A stretch of DNA of 64,000 nt from Mallotus nudiflorus. Lineage: Eukaryota; Streptophyta; Magnoliopsida; Malpighiales; Euphorbiaceae. This document shows, in pieces, positions 11,801 to 23,251 of the stretch. The position numbers and the translations under genes were made by a program. The stretch's first letter is position 1. The number at the start of each line of letters is the position of its first letter. The notes under the pieces are model-generated. The model saw only the letters and a list, made by a program, of their open reading frames with translations. It was not told the origin of the DNA and ran no database searches. The stretch spans positions 496,001 to 560,000 of the forward strand of contig CANTUR010000126.1 of NCBI GenBank assembly GCA_947683625.1. Reading direction: 5' to 3'.

Positions 11801-12235
11801 AGCATGTTCATTTGCATGACACCTAAGAAGGTTGTAATTGCATGTTCATTTGTAACACCTAAGAAGGTTATAATCACATGTTCATTCATAACACCTAAGA
11901 AGGTTATAGTCACATGTTCATTTTGCATGACACCTAAGAAGGTTATAGTTGCATATTCATTTTGCGTGACACCTAAGAAGGTTACAGTCGCATATTCATT
12001 TGCATGACACCTAAGAAGGTTATAATCGCATGTTTATTCGCATGAAACCTAAGAAGGTTATAGTTGCATGTTCATTTGCATTACACATAACAAGGTTATA
12101 GTCGTATCTACATTTTGCTTAGTAGCATCCTCCTTTGTGTGACACCTAATAAAGTTATAGTCGCATCCGCATTTTGCTTAATAGCATCCTCATTTGCATG
12201 ACACCTAAAAAGGTTATAGTCACATCTGCACTCTA
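11795..12235. repeat. Tandem repeats of a 36-39 bp unit with longer variants
   Basis: Eight units of about 36-39 bp, each containing GACACCTAAGAAGGTTATAG followed by a TCGCATGTTCATTTGCAT-like stretch. Two further units of about 59 bp follow, in which an extra TTTTGCTTAGTAGCATCC segment taken from the neighbouring 20-bp family is fused in. Identity between adjacent units is high. The repeated peptide it would encode on + is a by-product of the array, not a gene. Confidence 0.9.
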
Positions 12236-12834
12236 CACTTTGCATCAATCACAAGCTTGCATATATCCTAAAGTAGCACCTTGTATGATGACCAAGTCAC
12301 AGTACAACAACAATAAACAAAACACTACATTAGCAGTCAAATCCTAACGAGACATCTAGAGACAACCCATAGGTAAGTACATCTCTCACTACTAAAATGT
12401 TTTTGCATTTTCTTCATGTGTATTAACACTAGCACTAGGTGGCTGTGCAACACAAGTGAAGCAAGGTCAACTATCATACCTCAAATTTGATTGTCCCCAA
12501 AAAGGTCCAATGATGAAATGAATCCCCGAGATGACTAGAGTCTGCTCGTTCATAAAACCTCTGAAGTGTGCAACCTTAAAACACCTAACTAACCGCACCA
12601 GTGTGAAAAATCAATCACCAAGAATTAAGTTGTGTCGTGACCTTGCAAAATATGAATTATGAGAATAACAAAAGATTTATTTTAAGAAAACTCCTCTCTA
12701 GAAATACTCAGCTCATAAGGTCGGTGCGTATTTCATTAGATTGGGACCCAGCTTTATAAAAAAAATAAAATTTGATTTTGATAAAACAAACTTTAGAAAC
12801 ACATCTAGAGGGCTCCAAAACCACCAAAAGTGGT
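12236..12834 (+). other. Tat-1 3' end and start of 3' LTR, border unresolved
   Basis: The left LTR copy is cut at the window start, so the true beginning of the right LTR cannot be read by comparison. Somewhere in this stretch the polypurine tract and the LTR start must lie. I could not pick one site with confidence. Confidence 0.4.
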
Positions 12835-13400
12835 CCTAGAATGGTCCAATACAACTCAAGTATCAACGCATATCGCTTAGAAGAGCGCGTAAACACCTCC
12901 AGGTGTCATGTGCTAACATTAAAGCTAAATTTGGAAAAATGAACTATGGAAACGTGTCCAGAAGGCCTAAAAACCTTAGGAACCAACTCCATAACAGCAC
13001 ATGTAGAACCCAAGAAGAACACGTAGAGCATTAAAGTGCACATGAAAATGCGCACATTGTGCATGGTCACGCGCACATTGTGTATGGTCACACGCACATT
13101 GTGCATGGTCACGCGCACTTGGCTTGCCACAAGCAAAAATACACTCACACGCACGTGACCATGCCTACACCATCCCATTCTATACATTTTTTCCTATAAA
13201 TAGAGCCCTTTACACCCCATTTTGGGGGAGAAGCAAGTGAAGACACACACACACTTAAGAGTTAGTCTGATCGAAGGTGCGGGAAACCCTTTTCCATATA
13301 GTTTTTTCTCTCCCATAGCCTTTCCTTTAGGTTGTTATATCCTTTTCTTCCACCAAACCCAACCTCATCTTTGTTAAAGCATGCTTTAAAGGTATATAGT
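12835..13400 (+). mobile_element. Tat-1 3' LTR (matched part)
   Basis: Collinear with 1-480. Within it, at 13050-13117, a 21-bp unit CGCACATTGTGCATGGTCAC-like is present in about three and a half copies, against about one and a half in the left LTR, so the LTRs have diverged by unit gain or loss as well as by substitution. Confidence 0.75.
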
Positions 13401-14284
13401 CTAGCATCATTCTGATGTCATTTTGAACCTCTCGATAAGGAAAGCTTGATAATCTCTCAAAGCTAGAGCTTCAAAGTTCACATAAGTTTAGTTAAGTCTA
13501 AGGACCATACAATCATTTTATCATGTTTACTTTACTGCACTGCATTTTACTTTACTGTCACTAGCATTTGGGAATACTGTTATGCTTGTGTAATGAGACT
13601 GGCTATCTTGCATGCTATGTGAATAATTTATGTGTTATTATGCTCATTTTACATCATCATTATGCATCCTCTATTTTTGAAATCATGAAATCACATCATA
13701 AATATCAATAATGTGAAAAAGTTCATGTTCTAGAATAGAGTCATCATGTTCTCGGTCTGGTGATGACCTCATGCATCCTTTATATTATCATCATTCATCA
13801 TTATAGCATAAATAATTACTATAAGCATGATCACCCTATCATTCATCAAATAAGTTATGTAAATGATAGTGTTATCCTTGTAGATCAATTATATTAGATT
13901 TACTTTTCCATAATTTTTTTCTTTTTATATGTATTTTATCAAGAAAATGATGTAATAAAATTCTCAACTTTATTATCCTATATTTTCTTATGTATTATGT
14001 GAATGCTATAGAAATTGTCATCACCAAAACTAGGGTGTTATGGTAGCTATACATTGAATATCATATAATGAGAAATAGTAAAAAGGTAGATGTGATCTCC
14101 TCAACCTAAAAATCTCTACTAAGGATAATACTCGATGAGTGACCCGATGTTGTCCCTTTCTTTTCTTGATTCTTGGAAACTCCATAAAATCAAAAGCATC
14201 TTATCCCCCAGAGACTAATCATTTGTCACTAGTTGGTAAAGTTGCCATAACCCTCAAAAATGAAAAAACCAAAAAAAAAAGGAA
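13401..14284. other. Unassigned AT-rich stretch
   Basis: No coding signal on either strand. Many CATCAT and TCATCATT words occur. It may hold the flank of Tat-1 and the degraded 5' part of the next copia LTR; I cannot set borders. Confidence 0.4.
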
Positions 14285-14497
14285 GGTCGCACACATATAG
14301 GTCACATTGGTTGAACCATATAAATCTCTATGTTTTTATGTTTTTCTTATTCATTTTTTTCTATTTTCTGTTTAATTCTACAAAAAGTGGTATCATAGCC
14401 CTAGCCGTTCAAATTTTAAGCACTACTGTTGAAGATGTCACTTCATAAATTTAAAATTGAGAAATTTAAGAGGTTGAATGACTTTATACTATAAAAG

Positions 14498-15212
14498 GTG
14501 AAGATGAAGGCTCTTTTGGTTCAACAAGGATGTACAATAGCATTAGAAGGAAAAGAAAAATTACCAGAGATAATGGAGGTAGTAGAAAAAATTACAATTA
14601 TGGCTAAAGCACATAGCACAATTCAGCTTAGTTTGAGTAATGAAGTTTTAATAGAGGTGAAACAAATGCTACTTTATTATGGAAAAATCTTGAAGGTGAA
14701 TACCAAAAGAAATCCTTAATGGATTATATCAAAAACATTTGTATGCTTTAAGGATGAGTTAAACTACACCTGTTAAAGATGATGTTGATAATTTTAATCG
14801 AATTATCCTTGATTTACAAGGTGTTGGGGTTAAAATTGAGGAGAAGAATCAAGCCATAATTCTCCTATGTTCTTTGCTAAATTCATATGATAACTTTATT
14901 GATTTTATGTTGTATGAAAGAGATACTCTCTCTGTTAGTGATGTAAAAAATGTGTTATAATCCAAGGAATTAAAAAGGATGGTCTCGAGTTCTATTAAAA
15001 GTAATTCAAATTTAAGTATGGTTGTCACTAAGTGTAAAAGCAAGGAAAGGAATGGTCGGAATGAAATTAATTCACATTCAAAATCAAAGTCTAAAGGACC
15101 TCAATGTTATCACTATAAAGAGCTTAGGCATTTTAGACGTGATTGTCCACAGTGTAAGAATGGTAAAAAGAAAAAGGAAACATATGGTAACGCTAGCATT
15201 AGTATAGTGTAA
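14498..15212 (+). pseudogene. copia-1 gag with zinc knuckle
   Basis: The N-terminal part has MKMKALLVQQGCTIALEGK and AKAHSTIQLSLSNEVL, the standard start of Tork-type gag (one base change or frame shift separates it from the next segment near 14700). The middle part DNFNRIILDLQGVGVKIEEK near 14790 is followed by LLCSLLNSYDNF. The nucleic-acid-binding knuckle CYHYKELRHFRRDC lies near 15103-15144; the usual second Cys (CYHC) and Gly are replaced, so zinc binding is doubtful. Confidence 0.75.
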
Positions 15213-15254
15213 GAGAGCTCTGATGAGGGAGTATTTGTAGTAATGATGTTTTCA

Positions 15255-16611
15255 CTATTAGTAGTTCTAGTTCTCTAGATACATGGGTGATAGACACTGG
15301 TGCTTCTTATCATATGACTTTTCATAGAAATTAATTTCATTCTTTTAAAGAATGGAATAGCACTGTGATGTTGGGTGATCATAGGCCACTTCCTATCATA
15401 AGCAGTGGTTCATTGTAAATCAAAACGCATGATGGAATTATCAAAACATTAAATGCCTAGTATGTTCTTGGTTTATAGAAAAATCTAATTTCCTTAGGTG
15501 CTCTTGATAAGTAAGGATATAAGTTTGCTAGTGGTGATGGACATATTAAAGTCTTGAAGTGTAAATGGCAACATGGTATTTACACTTTATTTGGAAATAC
15601 AATAACAAGAACAATGGATGTTTCATCTTCTTCAAAGCAGGATAATGATTATACAAAGTTATGGCATTACATGTTGGGTCACATGAATGAGCAGGGGCTG
15701 AAAGTGTTAAGTAAAAGGGGATTTTTGAAAGGTGCTAAAACTTTGAAATTGAAATTCTTGAGTCTTGTGTCATGGGCAAGCAACACAAGGTCAAGTTTAG
15801 TTTGGATAAGCAGCACACTTCTATAGGTATCCTTGGGTGTATTCATTCAAATTTATGGGGTCCTTATCGGGTTAAATCTTATAGTAGTTTTTGTTATATT
15901 CATTAATGACTACTCTAAAAAGGTTTGGGTGTATTTTTTAAAGTCAAAGGATGAAGTGTTTGGGTGATTCAATGAGTGGTAGACCATGGTTGAAAGACAT
16001 ACTAGGAAACAGGTTAAGAAACTAAGGACAGATAATAGGTTAGAGTTTTGTAATGCATTGTTTAATAAGTTTTTCAAGAAAGAAAGTATAGTAAGGCACC
16101 ATATTGTACGACATGCACCATAGTAAAATGGAGTTACAAAACGCATGAACCAAACACTTCTATAGTGTGTGCAATGCATATGATTATATACTAGTCTCCC
16201 TAAGGAGTTTTAGGCTAAGGTAATTAATATTGCTAGTTATTTAGTGAATAGATCTCCATCAACTACAATTGATTTTAAGACTCCTCAAAAGGTATGCTAT
16301 AATACTCCTTCTGATTATTCTAGCTTACTTATAGTTGGTTGTCCTACTTATGCTCATGTTAATAATGGTAAACTAGAGCCTAGGGTAATAATATGCATAT
16401 TCTAGGGTATGTTGCTAGGGTTAACGAGTATAGATTGTGGTGTACTAAAAAGGATAGAACCCTAAAATTTATTATAAATAGAGATGTTACTTTTGATAAG
16501 TCTACTATGTTTGGCCAGAGAAAGGAGCTTAATGAATCTATAGGTAAAATTGATCACGGTGATTACTATAAGGTATTTAGTTGCATGGTATTATTTATAG
16601 TCTGGGTTTAG
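15255..16611 (+). pseudogene. copia-1 protease and integrase
   Basis: The protease active site is intact in sequence: TWVIDTGASYHMTF near 15283-15325. The pre-integrase zinc motif follows, with LWHYMLGHMNEQGLKVLSKR near 15660. In the integrase core, VKKLRTDNRLEFCN near 16012 holds the second catalytic Asp, and GVTKRMNQTLL near 16131 is the position of the conserved Glu (normally VxERxNxTLL; here Lys-Arg). Multiple stops. After FDKSTMFGQRKELNES (near 16495) the homologous order breaks off. Confidence 0.75.
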
Positions 16612-16860
16612 ATGTGCATAAACCTATCATTTATTATGATAGTCAAAGTGCACTGAGCTTGGCTAAAAATCCAGTTTATCATGAAAGGTCAAAGCATATT
16701 AATGTCAGGTTGAATCATTAAAGATATCATTAAGAATAATGTTTTCTCCATAGAGAAGATAGCCACATCAGATAATCCAACTGATATGTTGACTAAGTCA
16801 TTACCTATAGAAAAGTTCAAGCATTACTTGGACTTGGTGAATGTTTGCATAACATGAGGC
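16612..16860 (+). pseudogene. copia-1 C-terminal RNase H remnant
   Basis: YYDSQSALSLAKNPVYHERS followed by KHIN occurs near 16635-16705, the end of copia RNase H (usually CDNQSAIxLAKNPxFHxRTKHID). It is preceded directly by integrase sequence, so RT and most of RNase H (normally well over 1.5 kb) are missing, by deletion near 16575-16620. The frame then shifts, with a recognisable tail MLTKSLPIEKFKHYLDLV near 16788. Confidence 0.75.
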
Positions 16861-16920
16861 CCTTCAGGGCATGGATGATAAGGAATTATTATTGATATTG
16901 ATGGCTTTGGAAAATTCAAG

Positions 16921-16934
16921 TCAAGGTGGAGAAT
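16921..16934 (+). promoter_or_regulatory. copia-1 polypurine tract
   Basis: AAGGTGGAGAA directly precedes the 3' LTR, matching the usual GGTGGAGATT tract of copia elements, which primes plus-strand synthesis. Confidence 0.6.
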
Positions 16935-17296
16935 TATCAAATGACTAGAATTTTATGTGTGACCTGAATTATGATCCAACCTAAAATATTTTTGGGAGCT
17001 CAACCTAAAAGGGATTTTTTATGGAGATATATGGTGGAGACAAAGGGTGAGGGATAATAAGCACGAGCTCAAAAGCCCAACACTTATTAGAGCAACCTAA
17101 TTTAATGTAGGGTTTTATATATATGATTTTGTATGTGGGCACTTAATGAATGTAATGTGTACATGAATAGCAAAAATCAATAAAAAAAAAGCTCCCCATG
17201 TCCGTGGATGTAGGTCATATAAGCCAAACCACATAAATCTATATGTGCTTGTGTTTTTCTTATTCATTTTCTTTCTAGTTGCTATTCAATTTTGCA
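16935..17296 (+). mobile_element. copia-1 3' LTR
   Basis: About 362 bp from TATCAAATG (probably once TGTCAAATG) to TTTTGCA. Ends by comparison with the end of the 5' LTR at 14382 (TTCTACA). Contains a TATA-like TATATATGATTTTG near 17117. Confidence 0.55.
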
Positions 17297-18768
17297 TATA
17301 TATATATTAGTTTTCTTAAGGACAAGTAAATATTCAAGTGTGGAGGTATTTGTTGGTGCAAAATTAAATATAGTTTTAAAACTCATTTTAGCATGCAATC
17401 TTAGATTTTAGGTTATATTTAAGTTAGTTTAGTTAGTGTGAATGTATACTTTTATATTCTATTTTATTTTTAATGGAAAATATGAACATGGAGATGGATG
17501 ATGCCCAAATAAGCAAGAAAAGGAGCAAAATAGAGTAAGGAAGTAGAGGTCAAGGTTCCATGATGATTGCATAAGCAGCAATGATCGCCTGATGCTAGAT
17601 GCAAGACCAAACAAATATGGTGCTAGAGTTCTGTGGATATCACAAATGATGCACAATCATGGAGTCCTTATGTCACCCCTTCTATGGTGAGCACTGAGGC
17701 ATAGTGATCGCTATTTCTTTATAAAATGCCCCTTTATCATGATCGTGGACACACTATGATCGTCGACAACCCATTTTTAGTAAGGAACATGTTGATGTGT
17801 ACTCACTCAAATAAAAAATATAGGGGAATATGAAAGGACATTCTAGAAGGGGATATTTAAGGATAAATAGCCCTGAATTCCAATATTCAGTTCCCATTCC
17901 AAGATCTCACCAACTAATATACCCAACAGAGAGAAGCAAAAGGAAGAAAGAATCTTAGAGGGGAGGAAACTATTAAAAACCATTTGAAGCTTCTTGATAA
18001 CAATTCTCTTACCCTTTCTCTATTGCTTAATATAATTTTGGATATTCTTTGGGTTATATTTTATTAAATGTAGAATATTGTAGGCACGAGTGGGTAGTTC
18101 TCTTTTTGTTATTAGGATTTGAAAGCCATTTGATTTAAGTTTAATGACATAGATCTTGTTTATTTTATCTTGTTGAATGTTGTAGATGGCCAATTACAGC
18201 TCTAATATAAGAATATACACTGAAAAATGGTAGTCTTAGTAGACCCATAAACACTAGATGAATGGGTTAATGACTTGAGAGTGCTTAACTTAATTCCATT
18301 TTCATATAGGTTTGCTTAATGCCTTGCTTGATTGAGATTAACTCATTCCTTTAGTATGATGAGTGTTAAGCCATGATTTTGTGTATTAATTGATTCATTC
18401 ATGTTGAGTTAACCATTACTGAAGAGAGAGAGTTTAATGATTAATGAAAACTAGAGATGTGCAAGAGATATAACTATATTTATTCATTAACTTAATGATG
18501 ATGTGGTATTTCAAATTCCTAATAACAAGCATTTCCATATTGATTTTCTCTATTCAATTTTTATTGTAGTTATTGCATTGTAGGTTTAATTTGATAAGTT
18601 TTTATATTTGGCTTGTTTATTTTCTTTTATTCAAGTTATCTATCAGCTCTAAACAATGCAATTAGAACCAATAGGTGATTAATTATTAATTCTCATGGGA
18701 ACAATACTTTACTTATATTACTTGATATGACCCGTATACTTACGGATTGAAACCACAATAGTATGAAA
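17297..18768 (+). mobile_element. 3' end and LTR of a probable Athila-type Ty3/gypsy element
   Basis: AAGGACAAGTAAATATTCAA followed by GTGTGGAGGTATT (about 17313-17350) is the closing segment and polypurine tract typical of plant Athila-like elements. The putative LTR starts TGTTGGTGCAAAA at 17351. Its last part, near 18690-18768, reads like the usual end of such LTRs (CATGGGAACAATACTTTACT, then ATGACCCGTATACTTACGG) and closes at ACCACA. No coding domain of this element is visible upstream, where copia-1 lies, and no target duplication was found, so the borders are inferred. Confidence 0.5.
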
Positions 18769-18792
18769 TATTTAGATGTTTGTTAATAGAAA

Positions 18793-19362
<570 letters not shown>

Positions 19363-19533
19363 TGTTAAACCATAACAGTCCTCTATAACTAACCATTATC
19401 AATTAGTTAGATAGGTGTATGTTATTTAATATACTACAAAGACTTTCATGTATAACATATATATGTAGCCTTGTAACATGTTACAGTTCAATGAAATACT
19501 TGACATTTAATCAATAATACACCTATGTTTACA
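19363..19533 (+). mobile_element. copia-2 5' LTR
   Basis: 171 bp from TGTTAAACCATAACAG to CTATGTTTACA, with TG and CA ends. The short LTR length is usual for Ale elements. It is directly followed by the primer site. Confidence 0.7.
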
Positions 19534-19547
19534 TGGTATCTGAGCCT
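19534..19547 (+). promoter_or_regulatory. copia-2 primer-binding site (tRNA-Met)
   Basis: TGGTATCTGAGCC starts at the first base after the LTR; the consensus for initiator tRNA-Met priming is TGGTATCAGAGC. Confidence 0.8.
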
Positions 19548-19549
19548 CA

Positions 19550-20860
19550 ATGGCTTCAAATGCAAACACATAAATCGCTTTTCCAACCTCCTCTACTCTT
19601 CCCACCTCTACCTCAACCCAATTAAATTTCTCCATCAAACTTAGCTCCAAAAATTACCTAGCATGGAAGACACAGCTTCTCCCTATTCTCAACTCTTAAG
19701 AACTCACCGACTTCATTAACGACATAAATCAATAACCACCTCCAACTATCACCAGCCCTTATAACCCTACTGCCATTATTCTCAATCTAGCATACCTCTA
19801 ATAGTTTAAGAAGGACCAACTTCTTCTTTCTTGGATCCTATCCTTATTGTCCAAAGAAATTTTTTCATACATCACTAAGGTTACCTCATCCTTTACTGCT
19901 TGGCAAATCCTTACTAACATATTCAGTGTTGTTTGACAAAATTACCAACTCCAAATTAACATTAAAATTCAAGAGCTCAAACAACATGACTTGATTGTTA
20001 CTCAATATTTCTTTAAAGCCAACATCCTTATCAATGAACTCTCATCCTCCAACCGAACTCTAACCTAATATGAGTTTAATGAAATCATCTATCATAGTAT
20101 ATGTCTATAATTTTAAAGTGTGATCACTACATTCAATATAAAACTAGAACTTGGCTCCTTCAACAAACTTCATAGCCAACTTATTGCCCATGAAAATCTC
20201 TTTAAAAGACACTAAGAACCACCCCTCAACAACATTGCCTACAAACCTAATCCACCTCTTCTTCCTACCCTATCCTAATATTAATCACAATAGCGCTATC
20301 CACAGCTGCATCCATCCTACTCTCAACCCCACCCTCATACACCTTGCCCTTGGTAATGCCCTCATCATGGTTAAGGACAATCAACCACTTGCTAAATCTC
20401 TAATCTTTTTAACCACAGAGCCAACAACTATCGTCATCCCAATCAATACTACAACCCACTAACATCCTCTTTCTTGCCTACACCTCAAGCACACATGGCA
20501 ATGAACAACCTTTTTTCCACCTCACCTCTTCACTAACACTGATGCAACCTTGGATAGTTAATATAGGTGAAACATCACATATTACACCAAACTTGGATGC
20601 CCTATATCTTCCTTAATGCTATGATGGCAATGATTAACTCCTTGTTGGAGATGGAAAAGGTCTCCAAATCACACACACTGGTACATCATATATTCCCTCT
20701 CAAACTCGCACATTCTCATTATCAAATACACTTCTTATTCCTAAAATCACTAAACCTTTAATTTATGTCCATCAATTTAGTAAAGATAATAACTTCTACT
20801 TTAAATTCTGGCCTTTTTTCTTTTCCATTAAGGACCAATAGATAAGACAAGAACTCCTCA
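19550..20860 (+). pseudogene. copia-2 gag and protease region
   Basis: ATG at 19550 opens MASNANT. After a stop, IKLSSKNYLAWKTQLLPIL (near 19640) is the conserved gag start of Ale elements (LxxxNYxxWxxQxxxLL). Then QLLLSWILSLLSKEIFSYI near 19810 and TAWQILTNIFS near 19898. Later gag is low in complexity and rich in Pro, Asn and Thr. A protease motif is not clearly readable. Many stops and frame changes. Confidence 0.65.
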
Positions 20861-21620
20861 AAGGAAATCATGAAGCTAGACTCTACAAATTTCCTACCTA
20901 AGTTGCATACTTCATCGAGAAACCTGCTTTGTCACTATGGCATGCCTAGTTTGGCCACTCGTATAACCAAATAACAAGACCAATCCTCAATAGCTTGCAT
21001 TTTTCTTTTTATAGAGTTATAATAAATACCAATGTAGCTTTTACTTACTTAGTAAATCTAGTTTTTTACATTTACCTATAGTAGAGAACTCTGGCTAAAA
21101 ACCATTTGACTTATTATTCTCTGATGTTTAGGGTCCCTCTCCAACTTTGCCAAATTTAGGACTCAAATATTTTATCATTTTTGTTAATGATTTTACAAGG
21201 TTCTCTTGGATATACTTTCTTAAAAATTGAAGTGATGTGCATAATGTCTTCACCAACTTCATCAAATATATTAAATACTAATATAATACCACATGCAAGT
21301 CTTTTCAATTAGACTATGGGGGTGAATTTCAAAAATAAACATCATTCCTTCAATCTAAGGTCATCAAACACCTGATAGCTTGTCCACACACCTATGAACA
21401 AAATGGGGTGGTAGAACGTAAAATCCATTATGTGGTGGACACTAGACTAACACTCAAGACTTACTCCTACCTTCCATTCTGTTATTAGCCATATGCCTTT
21501 GAAATTGTTATCAACTTGATTAATAGCATACCAACTTTAATACTACATTAAAAATCTTCGTCCCTCAAACTCATAACCCTATCACTGAAATATACAAATT
21601 TCAAAGTCTTGGGTGTGTAG
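20861..21620 (+). pseudogene. copia-2 pre-integrase and integrase
   Basis: ALSLWHA (near 20927) is the position of the LWHxRLGH zinc motif. Pieces of the core follow: FVNDFTRFSW-like near 21178, YNTTCKSFQLDYGGEFQ-like near 21285 (second Asp in the usual SDNGGEF position), and HTYEQNGVVERK near 21391, which preserves the QNGVxER motif with the catalytic Glu. These lie in different frames, so the gene is dead. Confidence 0.65.
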
Positions 21621-22244
21621 CTCACCTACTACTTAGGCCACACAACAAATATAAGTTCTCACACCACTCAACCTATTGCATTTACCTTATCCCATTAACA
21701 CATCATTATGGGCACTGATGCTTGCACATCACTACAGGAAGAATCTACATTATTCGTCATGTGCATTTCGTTTAAACTACCTTCCCTTTCCATACAGTTA
21801 ATTCAATAACTGCACAGTCCAACTCCATTCCAACCATATCACCTTGGTTACAAGTCATCTCTGAATTGCTCTCTCATTCAAGTACACATTCCTTAACTCA
21901 ATCAAACTCTCATACATCCACTTTAACTAAATCTCCTCATCCAACACCACTTATATGTAACTCTCCACCCATATCAAGCTCTGATGCACCCTCATCCATA
22001 ATTAACAAACTGCACTCTATGCAATCCTCACCTAACGCCATCAATTTAGTAGTTAACATATCCATATATAAACCTTAGCATAACTCTACCTCATATACAC
22101 TTCTTACTCCACTATAACCTTCAACCAACAGAACACATAATGTGACCTTATGCCCATCCACTATGCATAAACGATCCAAATTCTTAACTGAATCATCCCC
22201 CATCTCCACCTAACCACCAAATTTTACAGAAGCAAATAAAACAC

Positions 22245-22960
22245 AAGCCATGGAAATAAGCAATGCATGATGAATTTGATGCACTAATTCACACCAAAAC
22301 ATGGAAACTAGTACCTCAGCCTCATGCATACAACATCATTAGAAATACATGGTTGTATCAGATCAAGCATAATCTAGACAACTCCATCTCAAGATTCCAA
22401 GCATGCCTTATTGCAAAAGGCTATCACCAACATAGCAAAATTGATTTCACCAATACCTTTAGCCCTATAGTGAAGGCAACCACCATCAAACTAATTTTAT
22501 TTTTGGTAGCAATGCATAATTGGCATCTACATCAAATAGACATATGTAATGCCTTGTTGCATGGATTCCTTAATGAGCCTGTTTATATCGGGCAACCACA
22601 GGGCTTTGTCAATGTTGATCCCCTAAACTATGTCTGCAGGTTATAAAAATCACTTTATGGTCTTTGTCAAGCACTTCAGCCATGATTCCATCGACTGTAG
22701 CAATTTATCATATCCTTTGGCTTTATCACCTTGAAGGCAGATTGCTCACTCTTCATACTTAGAAAAGAATCCAATGCCATTCTCCTACTAGTCTACGTTT
22801 ATGACATCCTCATCATCAGTACCTTTTCCAACCTCATTCAAAACATCCTTCAATCCCTCAAAGTTGAATTCCCAATCAAGTTCATTAGCATACTCAGTTA
22901 CTTTATGGGAATCCAAGTTCAACGTAACCCATTAGGCATCACTATTAACTAATCACACTA
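22245..22960 (+). pseudogene. copia-2 reverse transcriptase
   Basis: The best-preserved part of the element. MHDEFDALIHTKTWKLVPQP opens RT, then RFQACLIAKGYHQ, FTNTFSPIVKATTIKLI and HQIDICNALLHGFLNEPVYI (usual: LDVxNAFLHGxLxExVYM), a stop at 22645, and KADCSLFIL. The catalytic YVDD reads YVYD (near 22789-22800), so one essential Asp is lost. It ends FMGIQVQRNPLGI near 22900. Confidence 0.85.
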
Positions 22961-23250
22961 CATCTATGATCTTCTTCAAAAAGCTAGCCTTCTTGATGTA
23001 AAAGGTTGCCTCACACCTATGGCAACAATACCACCACTGACAAAATCAGTAGGTATACCCTTTCACAAACCCTCCCTATACCGCTAACTTGTAGGAGGCC
23101 TCCAATATGCCACCTTAACCAAACTTGATTTAGCCTTTTCCGTAAATAAACTTTGCCATTTTTTACACACCCCACCCAATATCCATTGGCAATCTCTCAA
23201 ACGCCTACTTCACTACCTCAAACACACTACCAATTAAGGAAAAATATCCT
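22961..23250 (+). pseudogene. copia-2 RNase H start, truncated
   Basis: YRxLVGGLQYATLTxxDLAF near 23080 and NKLCHFLHTP, then QSLKRLLHYLKHTTN near 23188-23230, correspond to the region between RT and RNase H of copia pol. Similarity ends at about 23250. Confidence 0.7.
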
Positions 23251-23251
23251 A

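Larger units (their letters stand above)
1..13400 (+). mobile_element. Tat-1: degraded Tat/Ogre-type Ty3/gypsy retrotransposon
   Basis: The order gag, protease, RT, RNase H, second RNase H, integrase, antisense extra gene, tandem repeats, LTR is that of the Tat/Ogre lineage of plant Ty3/gypsy elements. Sequence from base 4 onward matches sequence from about 12840 onward (same order of motifs, many substitutions), so these are the two LTRs and the left one is cut by the window. Every coding module is broken by stops and frameshifts. RT has lost both catalytic aspartates, so the copy cannot be autonomous. The exact outer ends are not visible: the right LTR start is unclear and the right end near 13400 is set by loss of similarity. 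Confidence 0.85.
14285..17296 (+). mobile_element. Tork-like Ty1/copia element lacking RT
   Basis: A tRNA-Met-type primer site TGGTATCATAGCC lies at 14388-14400. The end of the 5' LTR (about 14285-14382) matches the end of the 3' LTR (about 17190-17296): both share a CATATAA/CACATAAATCT.TATG segment and TTTTTCTTATTCATTTT. Between them are gag, zinc knuckle, protease and integrase, then a jump straight to the C-terminal end of RNase H. The full 5' LTR start is not recognisable. Gag and integrase motifs fit the Tork (TNT1-like) lineage. Confidence 0.75.
19363..23250 (+). mobile_element. Ale/Retrofit-like Ty1/copia element, 3' truncated
   Basis: It has a short LTR at the left, a tRNA-Met primer site and a gag-pol that starts within 20 bp of it, which is the compact layout of the Ale (Retrofit) lineage. 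Coding order is gag, protease region, integrase, RT, RNase H. The right end stops inside RNase H at about 23250, where an AT-rich inverted-repeat element begins. No second LTR was found further right. Confidence 0.75.

Noticed and set aside
11804..12007. Small protein with a repeated TPKKV motif
   Set aside because: The peptide repeat merely reflects the 36-39 bp DNA repeat; frame is kept only by chance over part of the array and breaks when units of other length begin.
11463..12235. Array resembling a CRISPR locus
   Set aside because: Units are contiguous with no unique spacers, units vary in length, and the context is a plant retrotransposon 3' UTR. It is a tandem repeat.
12906..13187. Minus-strand ORF with repeated VRVTMHN
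   Set aside because: It overlies the 21-bp tandem unit within the Tat-1 3' LTR; no protein family resemblance.
17297..18768. Solo LTR with target duplication
   Set aside because: The upstream 50 bp look like element interior and polypurine tract rather than host flank, and no matching 5-bp words flank the putative ends.
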